From Rhea pennata (Eukaryota > Chordata > Aves > Rheiformes > Rheidae), in contig NC_084668.1 in NCBI RefSeq assembly GCF_028389875.1, forward strand, positions 30,486,993 to 30,550,992: a stretch of DNA of 64,000 nt, read 5' to 3'. The notes beneath the pieces were generated by a model that saw nothing but the letters and a program-made list of their open reading frames with translations, did not search any database and had not been told where the DNA came from. The position numbers and the translations under genes are program-made. Positions within the stretch are counted from its first letter, which is position 1. Each line of letters begins with the position of its first letter. This document shows, piece after piece, positions 25,827 to 44,027 of this stretch.

Positions 25827-26040
25827 CCGTAGCGCTGCGCCGGTGCCGGGGCCGCTTGCGTGCTGCCGCGCTGCTGGGGGCGGCACCGCTGCTGCCGCGC
25901 CCGCGCCCCTGTCTGTGTGCACCGGCCCCGCTCCCGCAGGAGGGCCGCCGGCGCTCCCCGCCCGGCCCAGCGCCGCCGCCGCCCCCTCCCCGCGGGATGC
26001 GGGCTCGGCCCGCCCCGCCGCCCTCGCCCCCGGCCGCAGC
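25827..26040 (+). other. NABP1 5'UTR (predicted)
   Basis: This is the leader from the start site implied by the TATA box to the base before the NABP1 ATG. It is very GC-rich, with runs of CCG and CTG triplets likely to fold stably. It contains exactly one ATG, at 25997, which opens the upstream ORF. The NABP1 frame itself has no stop codon in the leader. The 5' end is inferred. Confidence 0.55.

Positions 26041-26044
<4 letters not shown>
25997..26044 (+). promoter_or_regulatory. Upstream ORF with stop overlapping the NABP1 start (ATGA)
   Basis: ATG at 25997 opens a 15-codon frame (MRARPAPPPSPPAAA) ending in TGA at 26042-26044. That TGA overlaps the NABP1 ATG at 26041-26043 as ATGA. The uORF ATG has G at -3 and C at +4, a moderate context, while the NABP1 ATG has A at -3. 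Leaky scanning or reinitiation could both operate. The same frame is open back to an ATG at 25820, which lies just before the predicted start site and is probably not transcribed. Translation is inferred. Confidence 0.6.
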
Positions 26045-32931
<6,887 letters not shown>

Positions 32932-35145
32932 CTATGCCAAATGTGGTTCTACAGCTTGCTTAAACTGTACACTGTACTTGAACACTTTTATTGCACTTTT
33001 ATTTATGGTTAACTGTGAACCAGTTTGTCCTTTATTATTGTTTTTTACCTTTTGGTCTACAGAGCAAACTTGATGTGACCTCTTGTTTTGTTTAGGGAAG
33101 CACAGTGATTCTTCCCCGAAAGTTAAGGGGGCAAAGGGAGAAAGTGGATGAAAGAAAGGGTAACAGTTTGAAGAGTCTTAATTAAAACTCAGCACCTTTT
33201 GGTAAATGGAAGAATTTTGGTTACATGTATGTATTTTTTTTTTTTTTGTTTCTATTGGTCAGCCATATAGCCTTAAAAGGTCTATAATGTCCTATGCGCA
33301 CATGTGACTTCCATTAAAGTGAATGGGAGTTCCTTATTTTGGAAGGGAAGTGAAAGAGGGGTAAATGTGTCTTTATGAACTAAAGGTCCTTCAAATGAAA
33401 ATAGCTTGTAAAAGCAATAAGTATAAAGAAATGACCAGTGCCAGCACCTAGTGATATCTCCTATATCAGTGAATGGGCAGCTCAGATGAAAGCTGAAGTT
33501 ATGGTAAGTGTCTTGAAGCTTGATTTCTGATTCTAAAAAGGGGTATGCTGTTTCTTGGACTAGAATATTTAAAGAAGAGTTCTGCATAATACACCATCTC
33601 ATTGGCAAAGGAAAGCCACATTGTTTTTTTTTTTTTTTTTTTGGGTAGAGGCTTGCATATTCATTCTTGCTTTACATGCAGGAATAGGAGAGGAGTATTT
33701 AAATTAAAAAGGACATTGAGAATAAGCTGTTAGTAGCTAGTTCTGGTGTAAAAGCCCAAAGTTACTTTACAGGACTCTTAATCTCCAGGAAGAAATGAGT
33801 TTCAAGAACTGTTTTCAAACCGTATGCTCCCCATCTTATTGGGGCTGCCAACTTCTCCTTCCTTTACTCACTTTTCCAAATCAATTATGTGTTAGAACAA
33901 GCTGTATGTGTTGATTGCAAAGGCGCTGGCTGAGCACATAGCTGCACTTTTCATGCTGTTAAGCTGCTAAGCTTTCCTTCCTCTGTTTTATATGAATTAT
34001 CCCTTAAAGAACTTAGAAAATACCATATCCCCTGAGCAAAATAGCTGCATTTTAATTTGAGATTACAAATGCCTTGATTCTAGGTTAGAGTCCAGTGCCA
34101 GACTTCAGGCTCAAAAAAAATTTTGGAAGCTATGAGGAGATGTACTAGATTTGTCTTATTTCTTCTTAAAGCTGACCTTTCTAAGTTGCACTGAATCTTC
34201 TCAAAAACAAATCTAACTTTCTGTCAAGCTGTAAAGATTTCATAGCAAAAGGCTACTTCTGAAATACAAGTTTTCTGTGGTCATTCATGTTAATTGAATC
34301 TGTTCTTAAGTTACTGATGTTTACAAATTATTTTACATTTGATATTTCTGTTTTTGATACTCTAGTATCATGATTTGTTGAAAAATACCTTTAGTGAATA
34401 TTCCTTGCTTGGTCTGAAGTAGTGAGCTTTATTTTAAAAAGCAAGCAGCACCAATAAGAACTTTCTGAAAGGAGGCTTAGAGAGACCTGTGTGCCAAGAC
34501 ATTTGAAAGCTATTTGCCTTTGATCTGGTGAAGTGCTACCCTGATAGCTACTTAAGGTGAAACTGGCAAAGTTTGTCCTGAACAGAAAATAGCATGATGT
34601 GCAACACCTCACAAGCTCACCTGTTAGTGCTGTTAGGAAGAATAGTGCTAATTGGTAAACCATAAAACATGCAATGAGTTTTGGAGAAATAGTGTAAGGA
34701 GGTGATGTGTAACTCAGGGACTTTAAATTGTCTAATTATTTTTGTAAGAAGTCATGTATAGAATCCAGATGCAGGCAACAACCTTTTTTGTACTGTATGT
34801 TAAGACTTTTGGTGTGCTTGTGAGAAGAAAGCAAAGAGAACTTCTAAACTCTAAAGTATAATGGATGTGTTCTAAAGATAAATGAGATATGGTATAAGAG
34901 CCCTGCTTTCCAATAATAACTGTAAAGTTATTAAAAGAACGGTGGAAGTGATAGGATAATGGGGACTTTGTTTTCATCAGGATTTCTCAGCAACAGGTCT
35001 TTGAAATTCTGATCTCAACTTCTCTAAACATAAGAGGTTGGAGTGGTGGGGAACTCTGCTTTAGTATGTATGGAGGCACCTGATTACAGCTCTATGCATT
35101 TGAGCTTTATTAAACTTTAATAAACAGAAAGCTTGTTCACAAATA
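32932..35145 (+). other. NABP1 3'UTR (predicted extent)
   Basis: Sequence after the TGA is AT-rich with several ATTTA-like pentamers soon after the stop (32994-33010), a T-tract of 19 at 33624-33642 and no open frame of interest. Possible early poly(A) signals are ATTAAA at 33181 and 33703. The strongest pair is ATTAAA at 35109 with AATAAA at 35119, followed by TG-rich sequence. Shorter or longer isoforms are possible; the boundary is inferred. Confidence 0.45.
35109..35124 (+). terminator. Candidate NABP1 poly(A) signals
   Basis: ATTAAA (35109-35114) and AATAAA (35119-35124) lie five bases apart, with T/G-containing sequence 35-50 bases downstream. It is the densest signal pair within 3 kb of the stop codon. 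Another AATAAA follows at 35323. Confidence 0.45.
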
Positions 35146-38100
35146 CAGAATATAATGTGAAATGTTTACTGCTGATGAACAGCATAAGACTTCACTATTT
35201 ACTGTCAAGTGGATGATCTGCAGTTGGGAAGAAAAAAAGGCAAGAAGATCGGTCTTCATGTTTTTAAGGTTAGTAGCATTCCTGCCTTCCTGTTTCTTAT
35301 GTGAAACTGTTTCAGTTTTAATAATAAATTTTTACTTCTTTGCAGGGGAAATCTGTGCCCTGAAAAATCACATGGACTTAAAGTAAATGTAATCATTGTA
35401 GCTTTTGAAGGTCCTCTGATCTTCCAGTGATTCTAAGACAAGAAATTTGCTTCCCTAAGAGGTATCAGTGTCATGATAGTGAGATCTCGTCTTGCAAAGG
35501 CATCTGGAAGCCTGCCTTACATCTCTTTGGAGCATACCACCTTGGTGACCGGAGTTTTGTACAAAAGTTTCTTGGTCATTATGTAAACAAGCAGTTGCCA
35601 TGCATTACTTTGACACTGTAATCCAGTTCACGGGGACCTGGTGCTTAAGTTAGGGAATCTCTTTACAAAATACCCCCAAAAGAAATCTGTAAAAACTGTT
35701 AGTGTGTAGTCTTATTCTAGATGGTGCAAGTTGCTAAGTGAAGAATGGAGGGCTTCACTTGCCCAGATACAAACCACACAACTTTGAAATACATGTGAGC
35801 AGTCATGATACATGTGAGTCATCGGACCCAGCTGACATCACATCTTGAGTCTCCTTTTGTCCACTACAAACACTTACATTGCAGACTCCAGCAATACAGG
35901 AGTGGAGTGAGTTTTGCTGAATGTCTGCTGGAGTCCTTCATATTTCACTTCTGCCCTTTCTCAGCATGAATCTTTCCCTGTGATTCCAAAAGCAGATTTC
36001 TTAGGTCTTGCTCCAAAATAGCAATTCTGCAGTTAAACACTGTCTTAACCTTGAATATGTGCTAGGACCATGCATTGTACAGCTGCAGTAAAAATAGGAA
36101 GGTACTGCAAGTAACAAACATAAATGGTGGACCAAGGCTTGTGATTATATGATTGCTGCTTTCATAACTCACCTAAGTAGCTTTGGTCTTAAATGTGGCT
36201 ATTGGCAGCCATGTTTACTCAAATGGTATTATTCTACAACACAAATTCCAGCAGGAGTATGCATCTAGCAGATTTTGTGCAAAGCTAAAGACTGTATGAA
36301 ACATCTTTTCTACCTCTGCAGTTGCTGAGTAGATGGCACCCTTAGCAGCGTACTGCAAAGATGTCAGATAGTGGCATACTAAGGCATGTATTGCTTGCAG
36401 CCCAGAGGAATGTTCAGTAGAAGAGTAAGATTGTTCAGTGTAGCTTGTCAGTGTCCTTAAATCTTTGCATAGGGCATAGTAGCTGTGTTCAGGTACGAGC
36501 TGGCTGTGTTATGTTGCTTTCTGCAACTAATGTCTGAAACAAAGGATGATGATGATCCATTTTATAAGGCAGTTTATCAGCTTCTGAATTGCTTCTAAAT
36601 TTTTAGACCTAGGAATTAGAAGCAAAGAATTTTTGATTGTTTCTGGAAATGTTACCCTGGGCAGCTTAGTAGTCAGCGTATTACAGACATGCTCTTTTTT
36701 CTTACCCTTGAGCCAGGCAGTTTTTTTGCAATGCTGTGTAGTCTCTAGCAGTGTTTCAGAGGAGGATCCAGTGTGTTGCAGTGTCGTCTCCTTCCCCCCC
36801 CCCCCCCCCGGAGGTCTTCCAAGTGGCAAGCTTTGGAATTAATTGACCTCTTCAGGAGTTTCTTCTCTTAGTATAGCTCCACTGTAGGTCACCTAGGTGA
36901 TTAAAGGGCTCACACTCCCCATCCCTGGTGTGATGAGGCTCTATTAATGATCGCACTGGTGCTGATTATTTTGATGCTGTATGTAATCCATATGCTGCAC
37001 TGGCTGTGCTGTTTTGCAGGGTTAGCCTGGCCCTCTTTGCTGGAAATGCAGGGATTCAATGAGACCCTTGCCAGGTGCCCTGGAGGCCCCTCCACCCTGC
37101 CCAAGGGAAGGCTTTGTGCACCCCTCAGTGGTCGCCTTTGGAAGAAAGCGCTAGCAATACCAGGCAGCTGTGTAGGTCCCCTTAAATAGTAAGGAAGCAA
37201 CAACTGGCCTGTGATAAAGTAGCTATGGCCTGGGGCATGCCCCCATCATGCAGGGACAGAGAGGAGTGGCTAGGGCTGAGCAGGCAGTGCTTCTCCAGTA
37301 ACACCCCATCCTTCAGCCTCTAGCTGGGAACTGCGTAGGCCACCTCCAGAAAGGACATGGATGTGATTATACATAGAGTGCCTGCAGGCCTGAGTGCTGG
37401 TGGAGCTACTGCAGGCATTGAGATGAGTGAGGGATTTGCAGAGTCATGCTGTGCTGGTGGTCCCTGCGTGGTCCCTGCTGTTTGAAGTTGCTGCATTTGT
37501 TCACCAGCTAGCAGAGGTGCAAGTCCCCTGCCAGAATAGGCTCCTTAGGTGTTGGGAGGGGGGGCAGGAGTTTGTGTGTACTGTGACATCTGCCTCGGTG
37601 AGGTTCACCTGTCTCAATTACTTGAAGAGTTCAGTTGCTACTGATAATTCTGAATATTTGTAGTGTTTGCTCTGTTTTCTGTGAAGGGAAGGCAGCTGTT
37701 ATTTGGGACTACAGAATGGAGAGCGCCCAGACCTTCCAGGAGGAGTGTACCTGGCTGATTTAGCAGTCTCTTGTTCTGGTGTGCTTTTGTTTGCTTCAGA
37801 AAAGTAGGGAGATTAGAGCTAGTTCTAGGGGGACTGAAAGAAAAAATTAGCACAGTAGTAAGGGCTTCACCTAAACCAAGCAGCTGGGGATCTGATAAAC
37901 ATGGTCCTGACTTACAAGTTTCTGTAGGAGCAAGATAAGGGAAGGAGAAAAACATCAGGATTTACCAGAGTTGAGAAAATAAAACTTCTCTGTGCGGCAA
38001 TTAGAACTTCAGACCTAAATGTTTCCTTCCTATATGAGTTTATTTGGAACGATGTCCACTATGCAGAATGGAAGATCCAGAGCAGTTACTCTGAGGCTGA

Positions 38101-38599
38101 CTAGCTGCTATGTATTAGATCAGTTGGCATATGAAAGACAATACTGGCTTAAAATATCATTAACTGAAGACATGGATGTAGCTGTATGCTACTGAGTGTC
38201 AGAGCAGGGCCTTATACCAAGCTATCATAAACACTGAGTGAAACAGGCTTAAAAAAAATATTATTTTAGCAATTTAGAACCACTTTGTAATTCTCATTCT
38301 AATCCCAGCTCTGCTTGTCTCCTGTGGAGATGATGTCCAAGGGTTCCTGCTGATTGTAAGCATATTCTGGGTTGGATCCTGGGCAGGTAAGAGTGCCTTT
38401 CCTGTAAAACCAGAATAATAGCTGAGGCAGTAGGCCACATCTATTGGAAGCTGAACTGATAATTTTTGAAGAACCTTAATGCTGTGTTGAGGTCATCAAA
38501 ATACTTAAACCCAAACAACCTCCCCCAATCCGCACAGCCAGTATGTAGACTTTTTCTTTCTAAATCAAGGGAAAAGTTAAATACATAATGTAATGAGGT
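35146..38599. other. Intergenic, or distal NABP1 3'UTR
   Basis: No gene is recognised. A further AATAAA at 35323 and AATAAA at 39693 leave open the chance that longer NABP1 transcripts reach into this stretch. It holds the C16 run at 36794. 36900-37600 is moderately GC-richer without a supported frame. Confidence 0.6.
36794..36809 (+). repeat. C16 homopolymer
   Basis: Sixteen consecutive C residues in otherwise mixed sequence. Such runs are prone to length errors in sequencing as well as true polymorphism. Confidence 0.9.
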
Positions 38600-39150
38600 G
38601 TTTGGATTTGCTATTTTCTCCAGAGGTGCTGAGTGCCCAAGTTCTTGTGTTTGCCCAGACCTGCAGATGAGCTGTGCTTTATCAGCTGGGCTGCCCTTAC
38701 TGAGCCCTGGAAGTGTGGGGCTGGCAGTGGTCAGGCCTCTGGCTCCTGGCATGTTTGCTGCGGGCTGGGAGGTGGAGGAGCCTGCTGCACCTGTAGGGCT
38801 GGTGGGCAGGCTGCTGACAGCCACGGGGGCTGCAGCCAAGAAGCAGCTGCTCCTGGCCGCCGCTGACAGTGCAGGGGCTGCAGGAGAGCTTGCTACTCTT
38901 CAGGCCCTCCCAGCCTCCTGCAGGCGTTGCTCTGAATTTGTGTTGAGTTGCACAGCTCCAGCTCTTGCAGTGCTGGTTTCCTGCATAGGGTCCGTGGGGG
39001 GCAGCATGTCCCTGCGGTCGGTAGGACAAGGCTGTGCCCGCCATGCAGCGCTGGTTAGTGGTGCGTCGGTGGGAAGCAGTGGCTCAGTACACAGCAACAC
39101 CATCTGCTGGCTGGCTGCAGTGCGTGGTGATGCATTTGGCAGCTGAGAAA
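38600..39150. other. GC-rich intergenic patch, no gene recognised
   Basis: A local rise in GC with many CTG/CAG and GGCTGC words; CpG stays sparse, so it is not a strong CpG island. Overlapping open frames occur on both strands (longest 38598-39146, beginning at GTG, Ala/Gly/Leu/Ser-rich and low-complexity), as expected where stop codons are compositionally rare. It lies about 230 bases upstream of a CR1 3' fragment and could be an unrecognised older repeat. Confidence 0.5.
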
Positions 39151-39379
39151 CTATTGCTACCAAGACCTTTAGGGGGTTTCATTTTCTGGTGTGTGATGAA
39201 AAGGCAAAAGTTTTGCCAGGCAGAAAGTGCTTCTATTAGAAATCAGTCTGTTTGTTTAGCACCCCTGTTTCGAGCTGGCTCTGCTGCTGCATTCAAACCA
39301 GGAGCTATCCCCTGGGGTGTGTTTGTGCTTGCTTGGAAAATGACAATAGCTGGAAGATGCTGCAGAAGTGCCTCTAGCC

Positions 39380-39545
39380 CTAAGGGTAGTGAAGCCCTGG
39401 AGTGCCTTGCTGGTAGCTTGTGGAGTCGTCTTCATGGGCAATTTTTAAAAATGGTTGGACAAATATCTGCTGGAAATGGCTTAAGGGGGAGTTGACTCTG
39501 TTGTGGGGCAACTATGGAGATGTGGCTTGTTTCCATCATTTTCTG
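39380..39545 (+). mobile_element. Decayed CR1 LINE 3' fragment (plus orientation)
   Basis: Following GTGAAGCCCTGGAGTGCCTT and AGCTTGTGGAGTCGTCTTCA, the segment AATTTTTAAAAATGGTTGGA then CAAATATCTGCTGGAAATGG matches the sense-strand CR1 3' region (GAAGCACTGGAACAGG...GTTGTGGA...GGTTGGACAAACA). It is old and truncated, without the terminal octamer array. Confidence 0.62.
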
Positions 39546-42500
39546 ATTTATGCGTTAGCTTAATTTTGTACTTTCTTCCTTCCTTGGTTGATTAATACTA
39601 TATTTAATTTTCTGTAATCAACTTGAGCGTGTAAGTTGGAGAGATGAGGTTTAGCCTGATTGCAGTAAAATCTACCTATCCTGTTCAGCTTGAATAAAGC
39701 AAAACTATTTTTATCTCTAAATTATACAATATTTTCATGGAGCTCTGCAGCCTACTTATATTTGACCTTTGAATGGAGTACTCTATTTTTCTTCAGATTA
39801 CCTAATGCAAACTTCATACAGCTGGGTTTCTCATAATTAAAAAACCCATTTATGTCATCAACCAAATTATTAGCAATGCAGAGGGTAACCAGTACTGCTG
39901 GCAGACTTCAACTGAGTATGAAAAATGTCAAAAACAGAAGTTGCCAAGAAAATAACTTTGAACACTAGGTGCTGGAGGATGACTTAATGACTTATTTTTA
40001 GAAATAGTGCACTGAGGCCTGATGTGGACATTTCTACATACAGCAACATCACTTAGCTGTGTGATAAGACTGATAAAAGCAACAGAACCTTCCCTTAAAA
40101 AGGGTGTTTTGGAGGAGGGGAAGAAAGATGAGCTCTGATTTAATTAAAAAAAAAACCCTAAGCAGAGAGAGAAGGAGAACTTGAACTACTCTGTACCCTT
40201 TGTAAGACTGCAGTGAGCTGCTCTTGTTCTGTTGCTCATTTGTTTAGGATGACCTTAAAGTATGAAACACCTCTGTAAAAGCCATTCTTGAAAGCCCTTC
40301 CCCAGTACTAGCAATCAAGTTTCATTTTGGCTGTGCTTTACTGATGGCAGGGCCCATTGCTAGGGACAGTGAGCCTAAATGCTTTTGTGGAGCTTATTTT
40401 CCTCACTAGTATGGGGAATCAGAAGTAATTTCTAGAGGAAGCAGGACCCAAAACATAAATAAGTCAGTATAACAAAGCCAATAAAGGATGTGTCAGCTTT
40501 GGAAAACTGCTGCAATAAGCTTCCTGCAGCTTCTTTAGCAAAGTGGATTCACAGAAGCATTCCGTGCAACTTCTTCATGTTTTAGCTGAAAGTTTAAGTT
40601 GCAAGTATCTGTATTCCTAGTATATGCAAATGGATGGAAACTTCATTTGGAAAAATAAGAGGTGCATTGCTAATAGTTACTTCATGGGAAGTCTAACGAC
40701 CATGAAACAATTAAGAACCAGTAGAAAATGTGTAATTACATTGTGGTTTTTGTGGATGTACTTCAGAAGCCTGTTTTCACCAGGCAAATTTTGCATTTTG
40801 GGGGATGTTATGAAAAAGATCTTTCTAGGACCTCAAGTGTTTTGATGTCAGAAGCTGGTAAATTGCAATTGTTATCACAGGTTATTATTGCAGTCCAGGT
40901 GGTGGAGTGGCCCCCTAGGAATTAATTTAAGGGAATTTGAATGGCGTCTGCAGCCTGTGATCAGAGGTAGAGGCCTCTCAGAGGATCCTGGCTATCATAA
41001 GGGTGTTCTGTCTGTGAGGCGTGGAAAGAGGTGTCCTGGGGGCTGTATTTTTAGTATTGCAGGTGTTTCCTGTTCCTCCAAAAATAAGTGATTCATTTTG
41101 GCCCAAGATATGTGGACTTTTTTCTCTTGTGGTTCTGCTGCTGTTTCAGGTAAACTTGAAAGATCTCTACTGTACAATTATGCCTTTTCTCTGACTGCTC
41201 CCCCCTTTTTTTTAATTTATCCTAAGAAGGTTTTTGCTAAAAACAGTGGAGAGTGTTCACCTTCTGTTCTGCATAAGCTTTCTCAACCTATTACTTATTT
41301 TCTGGTTTGATTATGTACACTGCTGCTTATGCCAAAACTCAATTTCTTTAATATAATTGTCATTTCTCTAGCATGTTATTGCTCATTTGATGTTTGACAT
41401 GTCTATCTCTATTATTTTGGCTTGTTCCAGCTCATTTTTATATAACCAAAGGAATTCACAGGCCTGCCCAGTTAGGTCCCCCGCCTTTTTTTTTTTCTTT
41501 TTCTTTTCTGTCCCAAGGTATGTATGACATTGCCTACCCTCCAGTATAATAGCCAATCCTTCTGCAGTCCCATTGATTGAATCCTTTGAGGCTGAGAACG
41601 CATTTCATGCATCACTGTAACAAGTTGTTCACAGTTTCCCTCTCCACTGGGCTTCAAATTTAGCCTTTCAAAAGACTTTGATAAAGAAAAAAGGATATTT
41701 TTTTTCCTGACTGCTGCAAATGAAAAAGCTTCTCACTTGGGAATAGTGAGTCATATTTATGGAAATACAGAGAATGCTTGCAATATTTATAGTTGTCACA
41801 GAAGCGATTGAGTCTATCTTTTATTGATAAGTATTTACATGCCCACAAAAATCTTATTGTGTAGTATTTGAGAGAACTTTATTTAGTATTTTGAAGTAAT
41901 CTTTTAGTGCTTCTTTATTATCCATGGAGTGCAAGATTCAATATTTCAAATAGGGCTGTCACCAAACAGCCATTTTTTTAAAAGATTTTTATTTTGCATA
42001 AAGATAAATGTTGAAGACACATTTTTCAGAGGCACCATCTGTTCCATGTTGACCTTAATTTTCTGGATGAGTGCTTTTCTTCAAACGTTTTAAGTCTTGT
42101 CTACATTTCATTTGGTTGGGAGTGTTTAGGTTAGTTTGTTGAACAGGAAATCAGATATTCAGAATGCAAACACACCATTACATTGCAAATTATTCCCTTT
42201 GTATAATTTAGCAAACTGCTTTGTAAATATTCTGCAGACTTCCTGGGGTATATCTGCTTCTCTGACATCTGGCAGGTCAGCCCTTTGTGGAATTGGATTT
42301 CTTTTGAATGCCAGTGTGATGCCTTGCATTGTAAGCTGGGGTGTAAAACATCAAACTAAAACTATGGGTGTGTGGTCACAGCAGCAGTGTATAATAGGGT
42401 ACAGATTTGTTGGTTGGCTTCGTGGCCTTAGAAGGATTTGCTGTTCAGGATGTCTAAGCGATAGTACTTGATTCTGCTAAAAGGAGGTCACTAAAATAGT

Positions 42501-42560
42501 TGTATGTCCAGATATGCATCACTTTCACAGGGCAGTGTTATCAGCACCTCCCTCTTTTCC

Positions 42561-42582
42561 TTTTTTTTTTTTTTTTTTTTTT
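42561..42582 (+). repeat. T22 homopolymer
   Basis: Twenty-two T residues, the longest homopolymer noted. It could be the tail of an old minus-strand retroposed sequence, but nothing recognisable adjoins it. Confidence 0.9.
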
Positions 42583-43979
42583 AACTCTGTCTTCAATTAA
42601 AATAGACTTAGAGATGAATTCTATCTTCCTTTGCTTCCAGCCTTGCTTTGTGGCTTGTCTGACAAGTTCCATTAAATGTTTTGTTATTCACGTAGTTTGT
42701 CAAAGCTGAGCTCCTGAATCCTGATGTTACCTTGCGTCTCCTGTGGAAACAGATGTAATGTCTTCATCCAGGTTCTTCAGCTCCTTGCTAGCTTGTCTCC
42801 TGCATTTACACCCAGCCTCAGGCTTGATACTTTTCTTCTCCATTCTCTTAGATTTATCTTTTTTTTTTTTCAAGCCCCAAGGTTAGACTTTTCAGCTGAG
42901 TTGTACTCTCTTTTGCATGAACTACTACAGACTCATTCTCTTCCTTACCAGTCTTCTTCTTTTCCCCAGTCTGAAACATGTCTGCTGAGCTGTTTTCTTT
43001 CCCAGTTATGCTGAACATACCCTTTCCTGTCTGAACTACTCTGCTAGTTCAGCTTTTTCACTACCATCTTCAAGGGCTTCACAAACTCTGCATGTCTGTC
43101 TTCTGTCATATCAGCTTCATGGTTGTGGCCCCTTGCACAATCCTTAGCTCACCCACCTGTTTGTCAGTCTCACACAAGCTTCTCTGCAATGTTTGTCAGA
43201 CTCACCCTGCCAGAAAGCTGTCTCTAAGACCCATCCCTGTGATGTCTGCTGACACTATCATCTGCTAGGAGAAGATATTTTAAAGTAGTGTGTTATGCAA
43301 TATGATTGTATAGATATTTAATGAGTAGTTTTACACTATTTGGGGCAGGGAGTATGTTTAGTACTGTATGATTGAGGTGCAATCTGATGTGTTACAATGC
43401 AAAATAAAACCATATACTGGTTTTATATATATAACTGAGATTATGTATCATATATTGGCTGTATTGATACACAGTCAAATAGCACTAGTACTGTCCCATA
43501 GTAGCAACCATTTTAGTGGAAATGCGTTTTCTTTGCAGAGACAATTTGTTTGTAGCTTTGGATTGCAAGTGGAATTGTAATCCTACTGGTACATTTCTTT
43601 TCATAACAGATCCTTTCAGCCCTCTTGTACTGTAATACTTGCAGCCTAATGCAGAAGCAATATTCTGACTTTTCTTATAATATGAATTAGGAAATAAACT
43701 AACGATGCGTTAGGAAAAGTTATACTTCTTTTTTCCTGATTCAAGAAAATCAGAAAGTGGAATGCTATAAGAATTATACTCCTTTGAATAAAACTGGCTG
43801 GTTTCTTTCTTCTAAATCCACTATAAATGTGCCTAGTAAAGCCCCTTTCAGTGAAATACCAAGATGTGGGGACATACGGCTGAATAAATAAAATATTTCT
43901 TAATACTAAAGCATAGGATCTGTCTCACCTTCTAAATCACCTGGAGAGGGACACTGTGGAGGTGGTAACTAGCATTTGT

Positions 43980-44027
43980 GTTACCAGATGTGGTCTGGGT
44001 GTAGTTACCAGATGTGGCAGGGATGGA
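43980..44027 (+). repeat. 24-bp tandem duplication
   Basis: GTTACCAGATGTGG occurs exactly at 43980-43993 and again at 44004-44017, a 24-base period; the remaining ten bases of each unit are only loosely alike. Confidence 0.8.

Noticed and set aside
38598-39146. 182-codon frame in the GC-rich patch
   Set aside because: It begins at GTG, the product is low-complexity, and competing frames lie on the opposite strand. Composition explains it.
40365-40430. MIR-like TTTTCCTCACTAGTATGGGG motif
   Set aside because: Too short and isolated to separate from chance.
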